A DNA stretch of 5,170 bases from Pseudomonadota bacterium (GTDB lineage: Bacteria; Pseudomonadota; Gammaproteobacteria; Burkholderiales; Burkholderiaceae_B), in the NCBI GenBank assembly GCA_023427085.1, contig JAEZBO010000186.1, positions 1 through 5,170 on the forward strand, given 5' to 3'. Positions 1 to 5,154 of the stretch are shown here, one piece after another. Under the pieces are notes generated by a model. It was not told the DNA's origin. It saw only the letters and a program-made list of their open reading frames with translations, and did no database searches. How positions within the stretch are numbered: position 1 is the stretch's first letter; each line of letters begins with the position of its first letter. The position numbers were made by a program, and so were the translations under genes.

Positions 1-449
1 CCGCGGCCCAGCGCGCGGCCCTGCCAGCCGCCCAGCCGGGCGCGCACCAGCGTCGACACGCTGCCCAGCGCGGCCTGCAGCTGCAAGCCGCCGCTGATGG
101 CCAGATAGCCGCGCAGCGCGTCGGGCGCCGGGCCGATCCGCAGTTCGTCGCCGTCGTTCAGGTCAAAGGCCTGCCAGGCCGGCATCGGGTAGCCATTGAC
201 CGACAAGGCGAAGCCGCCCCCTGTCACCGCGACGCGGCACGGGCCGCCTTCGACGCGGTAGCGGCCGCCACTGACGGTGAATTCGAGCAGGCCGGTGCCG
301 GGATAGTTGCCCACCAACGCATTGGCGAGCTCGAAGGCCAGTTCATCCATGGGCCCGGACGGCGACACCCCCAGGTGCTGCCACAGGTGGCGGCCGGCAT
401 CCTGCACGGTGGTGCTCGGGCCGGGCGACAGGACCAGCAGTTCACTCAT
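1..449 (-). CDS. pxpC: PxpC/KipA-family 5-oxoprolinase subunit C, 5' part only (runs off the left edge)
   Basis: Only the first 149 residues are present; the family is usually somewhat over 300 residues, so about half is missing because of the window edge, with no sign of mutation. The N-terminus carries the family signatures TTVQDAGR (13-20), GVSPSGPMD (27-35), an LEFTVSGG strand (55-62), YLAISGGL (115-122) and LGSVSTL (128-134). Proteins of this family are often labelled biotin-dependent carboxyltransferase or allophanate hydrolase subunit 2. With PxpA and PxpB they form the cytoplasmic ATP-dependent 5-oxoprolinase that converts 5-oxoproline to L-glutamate (established for the bacterial PxpABC complex). 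The start ATG (449) overlaps the pxpB stop as ATGA and has a GGGAG ribosome site at 458-462, eight bases upstream, inside pxpB. It is last in view of the dctPQM-pxpBC operon. The family call is firm; the exact substrate is inferred. Confidence 0.93.
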   Translation of the reverse strand, partial: MSELLVLSPGPSTTVQDAGRHLWQHLGVSPSGPMDELAFELANALVGNYPGTGLLEFTVSGGRYRVEGGPCRVAVTGGGFALSVNGYPMPAWQAFDLNDGDELRIGPAPDALRGYLAISGGLQLQAALGSVSTLVRARLGGWQGRALGR

Positions 450-1180
450 TCGGTCCACTCCCACGGCGGCGTCCAGCCCGGCACGGCGGCGTCGCGCTGG
501 CACTCGGCATAACGCGCGGTGTCGAGCCGTTCGAAGACGATCTCGTCGCCTTGCTGGAACAGGAAGGGTTCGGCGCGGTCCGGATCGAAGGCACGCGCCG
601 GCGTGCTGCCGATCAGGTGCCAGCCGCTGGGCGCTGCCACCGACGAGATCAGCGTCTGTGCGCCGCCGATGTTGACGCTGCCAGCCGGCGTCAGCGCGCG
701 CGGCGTGGCGCGCCGCGGCGTGTGCAGCCGCGCATCGAGCTCGCCCAGGTAGGCCAGCCCCGGCATGAAGCCGATCATGAAGACCCGGTAGCGCGTGGCC
801 GCGTGGATGCGCGCGACCTCGTCGGCCGAGATCCCGTGCAGGCGCGCCACCTCGTCCAGGTCGATGCCATGCTCGCCGCCGTAGACCACCGGGATGCGCC
901 AGCGCCGCACGCGCGCCGGCGCATCGCCCAGCTGGCCGGCCAGCATCTGCAATTGTTCACGCAAGGCCGCGGCGCGCACCACGCAGGGGTCGTAGCCGAC
1001 CAGCACCGAGCGGTAGCTCGGCACCACCTGCGAGACGCCGGCCGGCGGCCGCGCCTGCAGCAGGCGCGCCAGGCTGGCGACGCGGCGGTTGACCGCCACG
1101 TCGATTTCGTCGCCGAACTCGACCAGCAGCGCCTGGTCGGCCACCGGCAGGATGCGCGGCATGCAGGTCTGGCTGGCCAT
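446..1180 (-). CDS. pxpB: PxpB/KipI-family 5-oxoprolinase subunit B
   Basis: This is a 244-residue soluble protein of the KipI (PxpB) family, a little longer than the E. coli protein. Visible motifs are ALLVEFGD (17-24) in the N-terminal domain, IPVVYGGEHGIDL (96-108), GFMPGLAYLG (137-146), TPRRATPR (154-161), PAGSVNIGGAQT (165-176) and GWHLIGSTP (186-194); the last four mark the cyclophilin-like C-terminal domain. PxpB acts with PxpC and PxpA to hydrolyse 5-oxoproline with ATP. Some family members were first described as kinase inhibitors of sporulation (KipI), which the context makes unlikely here. The start is uncertain. ATG at 1180 is preferred because it follows the dctM stop by one base (TGACATG). 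A TTG at 1198 would add six residues, and ATG at 1162 would remove six and begin just before the conserved N-terminus. None has a clear ribosome site, so coupling to dctM translation is likely. The stop overlaps the pxpC start. Confidence 0.93.
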   Translation of the reverse strand: MASQTCMPRILPVADQALLVEFGDEIDVAVNRRVASLARLLQARPPAGVSQVVPSYRSVLVGYDPCVVRAAALREQLQMLAGQLGDAPARVRRWRIPVVYGGEHGIDLDEVARLHGISADEVARIHAATRYRVFMIGFMPGLAYLGELDARLHTPRRATPRALTPAGSVNIGGAQTLISSVAAPSGWHLIGSTPARAFDPDRAEPFLFQQGDEIVFERLDTARYAECQRDAAVPGWTPPWEWTE

Positions 1181-1181
1181 G

Positions 1182-2489
1182 TCAGCGGTTCGCGCCAAGG
1201 CTGACGTTCTCGGGCAGCCAGGTCACCAGGCCCGGGAACACCGTGATCAGCAGCGTGAAGGCCACCATGATCAGGAAGAACGGGAAGGCCGCCCGCGCCA
1301 GCACGCCCAGCTTCATGCCGGTGATGCTGTTGATGACGAACAGGTTGAAGCCCACGGGCGGCGTGACCTGCGCCATCTCGACCACCAGGATCAGGAACAC
1401 GCCGAACCAGATCGGATCGAAGCCGGCCGCGGTCACCAGCGGCAGCGTGATCGGCAGCGTCATGACGATCAGCGACATGCCTTCGAGCACCGTGCCCAGC
1501 AGCACGTAGAACACGATCAGCAGCGCGATCAGCGCCAACGGCGAGAGCTCCAGCGCGGCGATGCTGCGCGCCACCGTCGAGGGCACCTGCAGAAAGCCCA
1601 TCGCGGTCGACAGGAATACCGCGCCGACGATGATCAGGCCGATCATGCTGGTGGTCTGCATCGCGCCGATCAGCGCTTGCCAGATACCTTTCCAGCTGAA
1701 GCAGCGCTGCGCCACGCACAGCACCAGCGCGCCCAGCACGCCGATCGCGGCGGCCTCGGTCGGCGTCGCATAACCCAGCACCATCGAGCCGACCACGAAC
1801 AGGATCAGCGCCGCCACCGGGCCGAGCTTGGCCAGGCCGCGCAGCAGGTCGCGGGCGTTGACCTTCTCCTTGTCCTGCGGCAGCACCGAGGGCTTGAGCA
1901 GCGCGTAGATGCCCAGGTAGCTCATGAACGCCAGCGCCAGCAGCAGGCCGGGGACGATGCCGGCCATGAACATCTTCAGGATCGATACCTGCGCCAGCAC
2001 GCCGTAGATGATCATCATCGTGCTGGGCGGAATCAGGAAACCCAACGTGCCGGCGCCGGCCAGCGAGCCGGCCGCCAACCGCGCGTCGTAGCCGCGCGCG
2101 ACCAGTTCGCCCGACGTGATGCGGCCGACCATCGCGGTGGTCGCCGCCGACGAGCCCGAGATCGCCGCGAACAGCGTGCAGCCCATCACGTTGGTATGCA
2201 GCAGCCGGCCGGGAATGAAGCGGGCCCAGGGCGCCAGGCCGTCGAACATCATTTCCGACAGCTTGGTGCGAAACAGGATCTCGCCCATCAGGATGAACAG
2301 CGGCAGCGCGACCAGTTCGGGGCTGGATGCCGAGTTCCAGATCGACTGCGCCAGCAGCCGGTCGACCGGCATGTTGCGAAACAGCTCGAGCGAGACGATG
2401 CCGACACCGGCCAGCCCGATGCTGACCCAGATGCCGACCGACAGCAGCGCGACCAGCAGCGCCAGGACCGTGACGATGACGATGCTCAT
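1182..2489 (-). CDS. dctM: TRAP transporter large permease subunit, DctM family
   Basis: This 435-residue, strongly hydrophobic protein has the length and motif order of DctM, the ion-coupled transport subunit of tripartite ATP-independent periplasmic (TRAP) transporters, with about a dozen hydrophobic segments. Key landmarks are LPLFILMGE (62-70), FAAISGSSAATTAMVG (107-122), GSLAGAGTLGFLIPPST (141-157), ATPTEAAAIG (241-250), GMSLIVMTLPITLP (337-350) and EMAQVTPPVGFNLFVI (371-386). The two Ser/Thr/Gly/Pro-rich re-entrant regions match the ion- and substrate-handling hairpins known for the family. ATG at 2489 is chosen because it overlaps the dctQ stop as ATGA and has GGAGG six bases upstream; longer in-frame starts would lie deep inside dctQ. 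It pairs with DctQ (separate, not fused) in the inner membrane and receives ligand from DctP. The adjacent pxpBC genes suggest that the cargo is 5-oxoproline; that part is inference. Confidence 0.96.
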   Translation of the reverse strand: MSIVIVTVLALLVALLSVGIWVSIGLAGVGIVSLELFRNMPVDRLLAQSIWNSASSPELVALPLFILMGEILFRTKLSEMMFDGLAPWARFIPGRLLHTNVMGCTLFAAISGSSAATTAMVGRITSGELVARGYDARLAAGSLAGAGTLGFLIPPSTMMIIYGVLAQVSILKMFMAGIVPGLLLALAFMSYLGIYALLKPSVLPQDKEKVNARDLLRGLAKLGPVAALILFVVGSMVLGYATPTEAAAIGVLGALVLCVAQRCFSWKGIWQALIGAMQTTSMIGLIIVGAVFLSTAMGFLQVPSTVARSIAALELSPLALIALLIVFYVLLGTVLEGMSLIVMTLPITLPLVTAAGFDPIWFGVFLILVVEMAQVTPPVGFNLFVINSITGMKLGVLARAAFPFFLIMVAFTLLITVFPGLVTWLPENVSLGANR

Positions 2490-3022
2490 GCGTGGCCTCC
2501 GTCGATGCGCGAGGGCGCCGCGATGCGTTCGGCCGGCTGGCGCACCACCGTCACCAGCCGCGCCAGCAGCTGCAGCAGCAGCATCGTGGCGCCCAGGCAC
2601 AGCAGCGCCTGCGGCACGAACAGCGGAAACTGCTCGGGCGTGCTCGAGACGGTGCCGCGGGTATACGAGGTCATCGCCAGCAGATGCAGCGCCTTGACGA
2701 TGTAGCCGACGATCAGCGCGCCCAGCGCGGTCGCCAGCACGTCGATCCACTTGGTGTAGCGTTTGGGCAGCGTCTCGAGCAGCAGCATGATGCGCACGTG
2801 GCTGCCGGCGCGCAGCGCGCGCGCCGAACCCAGAAACACCACCAGCCCCATCAGGTAGCCGCTCAGTTCCCAGGTCACGCCCAGGCTGAAGCCCAGCACG
2901 CCGCGGGTGAAGATTTCGGCGATCATCAGCAGGAACATGCCTGCCATGCCCAGCGCCGCCACGGCGCCGAGCAGGTCGCTGGCCCGGTCTATCCAGGCCA
3001 GCGGTCCACGGTTGTTTTCCAT
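2486..3022 (-). CDS. dctQ: TRAP transporter small permease subunit, DctQ family
   Basis: This is a 178-residue membrane protein with four hydrophobic stretches at about 16-36, 53-68, 93-114 and 135-160, the usual topology of DctQ. Conserved family features are visible: R40 after the first helix in the IFTRGVLG segment, W51-E52 before helix 2, GSARALRAGSHVRI (65-78) with the typical His-Val-Arg after helix 2, and FPLFVPQALLCLG (132-144) leading into helix 4. DctQ is the small scaffold subunit that docks with DctM in the inner membrane and helps engage the binding protein. The start ATG at 3022 has an AAGGA ribosome site six bases upstream (3029-3033), in the 26-bp gap after dctP. The stop overlaps the dctM start. 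No other substrate clue lies in the protein itself. Confidence 0.94.
   Translation of the reverse strand: MENNRGPLAWIDRASDLLGAVAALGMAGMFLLMIAEIFTRGVLGFSLGVTWELSGYLMGLVVFLGSARALRAGSHVRIMLLLETLPKRYTKWIDVLATALGALIVGYIVKALHLLAMTSYTRGTVSSTPEQFPLFVPQALLCLGATMLLLQLLARLVTVVRQPAERIAAPSRIDGGHA
2496..2500 (-). promoter_or_regulatory. Ribosome binding site that fixes the dctM start
   Basis: GGAGG on the minus strand, six bases before ATG 2489 and within the 3' end of dctQ. It decides for this start over longer in-frame ones, and shows that dctM has its own initiation signal besides coupling through the ATGA overlap. Confidence 0.75.
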
Positions 3023-3048
3023 GAAGTTTCCTTGGCTAGGCGGGTGGC

Positions 3049-4053
3049 TCAGCGGCCACTTTCCTGGCGATAGGCCTCGATGATGCGTTGCGCATCCGGG
3101 CCGACGGCCTTGGCGAAGCCCTGCCACAGCGGCTCGGCGGTACGGGTCAGTTCCTCGGCCATCTGCGCCGATGGCTCGATCACCTTGATGCCGTTGTCGG
3201 CCAGCTGCTTGGCATTGCGGCTGTCCTCGTCGCGCGCGGTGGCCCAGAACTGCGGCTGCATGCGCGCGGCCACCTCTTCGATGGCCTGGCGCTGTTCGGG
3301 CTTGAGGTCGTTCCAGGCATCCAGGTTGACCGACACGGCGTCGCTGGACGAATGCCAGTTGATGCGGTTGAAGTGGCCAACGAACTCCCAGAACTTGCCG
3401 TCCACGCCCGAGGGGCTGGACGTCGTCACGCCCTGGATCGCGCCCGAGGCCAGCGCCGGCACCACTTCGCCCCACGGCATCTGGATCGGCACGCCGCCCA
3501 ATGCCTTGAAGAAATCGGTGCCGTTCTTGTCGATGGTGCGGATCTTCACGCCCTTGAGCTGCGCGATGGTTTCGGCGGGCTGCTTGGTGAACAGTCCCTG
3601 GCCCGGCCACGGCACGAAATACAGGAACTTCTGGTTGTTCTGCTCGGCCAGCTTCTGGTAGTAGGGCAGCGCATGCTTTTGCAGCACCGCCAGTTCGTCC
3701 AGATTACGGGTCAGGTAGGGCACCGACTCGAGTCCCAGCAGCGGCGCATCGCCAACCTGCTGCGACAGCAGCATGTCGGCCATCGGCACGATGCCGTCGC
3801 GCACCGCGCCCAGCAGCTCGGGGCCCTTCAGGCCCAGGTCGCCACCGGTGTGCACCTTGATCTTGACCTCGCCCTGCGTGGCCTTCTCGACCTCGGCGGC
3901 GAAGGCCTGCAGGCTGCGTGCCTGGAAATTCGATTGCGGCCACGCGGTGACCGCGATCCAGTCGGCGGCCAGCGCGGCGCTGCCGGCCGCACCGAGCGCG
4001 CAGGCCAGCACGGCCTGGATCAGGCGTTTTTTCCCTTGGGTATTTCTTGTCAT
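3049..4053 (-). CDS. dctP: TRAP transporter substrate-binding protein, DctP family (candidate pyroglutamate binder)
   Basis: The 334-residue precursor starts with a classical Sec signal peptide: basic residues K8-K9-R10, a hydrophobic core at 11-28, and a likely signal peptidase I site after A29 in the ALA-AD sequence, with no lipobox cysteine. The mature part is a typical DctP periplasmic receptor: HTGGDLGLKGPELLGAVRDG (68-87), LESVPYLTRN (108-117), and the hallmark region GVKIRT (168-173), whose R172 aligns with the Arg that pairs with ligand carboxylate in TRAP receptors, followed by GGVPIQMPWGEVVPALASGAIQG (186-208). The protein captures a carboxylate in the periplasm and hands it to DctQM. 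A pyroglutamate-binding DctP subfamily (DctP6/DctP7) is known from Bordetella pertussis structures, and linkage to pxpBC and pxpA points to the same ligand; this is inference. The start ATG has AAGGA eight bases upstream (4062-4066). It is first gene of the minus-strand operon. Confidence 0.95.
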   Translation of the reverse strand: MTRNTQGKKRLIQAVLACALGAAGSAALAADWIAVTAWPQSNFQARSLQAFAAEVEKATQGEVKIKVHTGGDLGLKGPELLGAVRDGIVPMADMLLSQQVGDAPLLGLESVPYLTRNLDELAVLQKHALPYYQKLAEQNNQKFLYFVPWPGQGLFTKQPAETIAQLKGVKIRTIDKNGTDFFKALGGVPIQMPWGEVVPALASGAIQGVTTSSPSGVDGKFWEFVGHFNRINWHSSSDAVSVNLDAWNDLKPEQRQAIEEVAARMQPQFWATARDEDSRNAKQLADNGIKVIEPSAQMAEELTRTAEPLWQGFAKAVGPDAQRIIEAYRQESGR

Positions 4054-4096
4054 GGCGATTGTCCTTGTCGAGACGGCTTGCTAGTGGAGAAAGCAT

Positions 4097-4114
4097 GTCG
4101 GGGCGGGCCCCGAC
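4097..4114 (-). other. Perfect GC-rich hairpin in the dctP leader
   Basis: GTCGGGGC (4097-4104) and GCCCCGAC (4107-4114) are exact reverse complements around two bases; in RNA this would form seven pairs with a four-base loop. It ends 43 bases before the dctP ATG. Neither strand has a U-run straight after it, so it is not a standard intrinsic terminator. It might stabilise the 5' end of the message or be part of leader control. Confidence 0.4.
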
Positions 4115-4240
4115 GCAGCGGTAAGACAGGAGGCAATTTTTATGCCAGCTTGACGCGCCACCGGGCGCAGACCCGCGCCATGCCTCGTGGCGTGGCCGGT
4201 TCTGCACCAGTGATGTGCCAGTTTTCCCCTTGTCTGCACC

Positions 4241-4270
4241 GTTATTGGGATACGTGTTGTTCGTTATTGG
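4241..4270. repeat. Two direct copies of GTTATTGG, 22 bp apart
   Basis: Exact copies lie at 4241-4248 and 4263-4270, start to start 22 bp, close to two helical turns, so both would face the same side of the DNA. They lie immediately upstream of the candidate pxpA -35 box and just downstream of the predicted dctP start. This arrangement suits an activator or repressor site, but an 8-base repeat in an AT-rich spacer can arise by chance. Confidence 0.3.
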
Positions 4271-4300
4271 TTGCTAGTTGGGATATTGTTGGCATACCAT
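4271..4300 (+). promoter_or_regulatory. Candidate sigma-70-type promoter for pxpA
   Basis: TTGCTA (4271-4276) matches four of six bases of the -35 consensus. After an 18-base spacer, TACCAT (4295-4300) matches four of six bases of the -10 consensus. A start near 4307 would give a leader of about 58 bases before the pxpA ATG. The match is moderate and found by eye, so the exact position is uncertain, but it sits in the AT-rich part of the gap where a promoter is expected. Confidence 0.4.
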
Positions 4301-4322
4301 GATTCGCATGTCAAACGATATC
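4282..4322. promoter_or_regulatory. Imperfect dyad in the divergent promoter region (candidate operator)
   Basis: The left arm, 4282-4295 (GATATTGTTGGCAT), pairs with the right arm, 4308-4322 (ATGTCAAACGATATC): 12 Watson-Crick matches, two G-T pairs and one unpaired base (4313), with a 12-base spacer. Inside it, TTGGCATACCAT (4289-4300) is a shorter near-palindrome of the TGG-N4-CCA kind, resembling operators of some GntR/FCD regulators. It covers the pxpA -10 box and the spacer of the dctP promoter. The symmetry is seen directly; the role and regulator family are inferred. Confidence 0.4.
4285..4314 (-). promoter_or_regulatory. Candidate sigma-70-type promoter for the dctPQM-pxpBC operon
   Basis: Read on the minus strand, TTGACA (4314 down to 4309) is a perfect -35 box. 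After an 18-base spacer comes AACAAT (4290 down to 4285), four of six matches to the -10 consensus. Transcription would start near 4278 and give a leader of about 225 bases ahead of dctP. The perfect -35 is the main support; the -10 is only fair. The element overlaps the candidate pxpA promoter on the other strand, so the two may compete or be repressed together. Confidence 0.42.
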
Positions 4323-4353
4323 GCTGCGCTAACATCCGCGCACGGGCAGAACT

Positions 4354-4359
4354 AGGGGA
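4354..4359 (+). promoter_or_regulatory. Ribosome binding site of pxpA
   Basis: AGGGGA lies five bases before ATG 4365. The in-frame TAG at 4353-4355 overlaps the first bases of this site, so no longer protein is possible and the start is unambiguous. Confidence 0.75.
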
Positions 4360-4364
4360 AAACG

Positions 4365-5144
4365 ATGTATGCGGTCGATCTGAATTCAGACATGGGCGAG
4401 AGCTTCGGCGTCTACAAGATGGGCGACGACGCGGCGATGCTGCGCATCGTGTCGTCGGCCAACGTGGCCTGCGGCTTCCATGCCGGCGATCCGCTGGTGA
4501 TGGCCGAGACGGTCGAGCAGGCACGCGCCAACGGCGTGGACGTCGGCGCCCATCCCGGTTTCATGGATCTGTGGGGTTTCGGCCGACGCACCATCCAGGG
4601 CGAGCGGCCGCAGGACATCGAAAAGATCCTGATCTACCAGATCGGCGCCTTGCAGGCGATGGCGCTGGCGCACGGCCATCGCGTCACGCACGTCAAGACC
4701 CACGGTGCGCTGGGCAACATGGCCTTCGTCGACCGCGCGCTGTCCGATGCGATCGTGCGCGCGATCAAGGCGGTCGATCCCGCGCTGGTGCTGGTGACCT
4801 CGCCCAACAACGAGACCGAAAACGCCGCGCAGGCCGGTGGCCTGCGCATCGCGCGCGAGATCTTCGCCGACCGGGGTTATGGCGACAACGGCCTGCTGCT
4901 GCCGCGCAAGGAGCCGGGCGCGATGATCCATGATCCGCAGGAGGCCGCCGAACGCATCGTGCGCATGATCCAAGAGCGCGCCATCACCAGCGTCAACGGC
5001 AAGAAGTTCGCCGCCCGCATCGATACCATCTGTGTGCACGGCGACAGCGCCCATGCGGTCGCGATGGCGGCGGCGGTGCGCGCCGCGCTCGAGCGCGAGG
5101 GCATCGCGATCCGCCCGATCAGCCAGCTCGACCTGTCGGACTGA
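4365..5144 (+). CDS. pxpA: PxpA / LamB-YcsF-family 5-oxoprolinase subunit A (divergent motif variant)
   Basis: This 259-residue soluble protein belongs to the LamB/YcsF family, whose characterised member PxpA is the third subunit of the bacterial ATP-dependent 5-oxoprolinase. It carries DLNSDMGESFG (5-15), SSANVACGFHAGD (30-42), GVDVGAHPGFMDLWGFGRR (57-75), HVKTHGALGN (109-118), EIFADRGYGDNG (165-176), LLPRKEPGAMI (178-188) and TICVHGDS (221-228). The Asp/Asn/His residues expected of the barrel active site are present. It departs from the E. coli type at KTHGALGN (recalled as KPHGMLYN in E. coli) and at AHPGFMDLWGF (AHPSFPDREN-like), so it may be a sub-branch with an altered pocket. The start is secure: AGGGGA lies five bases upstream, and an in-frame TAG at 4353-4355 blocks any earlier start. 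It is transcribed away from dctPQM-pxpBC, so its dosage is set separately from its partner subunits. Confidence 0.93.
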   Translation: MYAVDLNSDMGESFGVYKMGDDAAMLRIVSSANVACGFHAGDPLVMAETVEQARANGVDVGAHPGFMDLWGFGRRTIQGERPQDIEKILIYQIGALQAMALAHGHRVTHVKTHGALGNMAFVDRALSDAIVRAIKAVDPALVLVTSPNNETENAAQAGGLRIAREIFADRGYGDNGLLLPRKEPGAMIHDPQEAAERIVRMIQERAITSVNGKKFAARIDTICVHGDSAHAVAMAAAVRAALEREGIAIRPISQLDLSD

Positions 5145-5154
5145 CGATCGCCGC

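Larger units (their letters stand above)
4054..4364. other. Divergent intergenic control region between dctP and pxpA
   Basis: This 311-bp stretch has no supportable gene. The half next to dctP (about 4054-4200) is GC-rich and holds several potential hairpins. The half next to pxpA (about 4220-4345) is clearly richer in A and T than the coding DNA and contains candidate promoters for both directions, a dyad, and two copies of an 8-base direct repeat. Divergent catabolic transcription units sharing one control region commonly answer to a single regulator; no regulator gene lies in the window. Confidence 0.8.

Noticed and set aside
446..1180. PxpB as a sporulation kinase inhibitor (KipI) or an allophanate/urea pathway enzyme
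   Set aside because: No sporulation kinase or urea carboxylase gene is nearby, while pxpC, pxpA and a TRAP transporter are. Both names are historical labels for this family.
1089..2705. Long plus-strand open frame (538 codons) opposite dctM
   Set aside because: Its translation is dominated by Arg, Gln, His and Asp with no domain pattern, and it lies antisense to a well-supported dctM and part of dctQ. High GC suppresses stops on the opposite strand.
2490..2750. Longer dctM starting upstream within dctQ
   Set aside because: The extra N-terminal residues look like a frame-shifted shadow of dctQ. ATG 2489 has a GGAGG site and the usual hydrophobic DctM N-terminus.
4128..4153. AGGAGG followed eight bases later by ATG on the plus strand
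   Set aside because: It is a strong-looking ribosome site, but the frame is only three codons (Met-Pro-Ala-stop) and lies upstream of the predicted pxpA promoter, so a real leader peptide is unlikely.
4199..4225. TGGCAC...TGCA on the minus strand as a sigma-54 (-24/-12) promoter
   Set aside because: The GG to GC distance is 12 bases instead of the required 10, and the -12 element lacks TTGC.
3088..4302. Plus-strand open frame (404 codons) opposite dctP and running into the gap
   Set aside because: The composition is low-information (Arg, His, Gln, Leu rich), there are no motifs, and it crosses both a solid dctP gene and the divergent control region.
4386..5054. Minus-strand open frame (222 codons) opposite pxpA
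   Set aside because: Antisense shadow of pxpA with His/Asp/Arg-rich composition and no recognisable domain.
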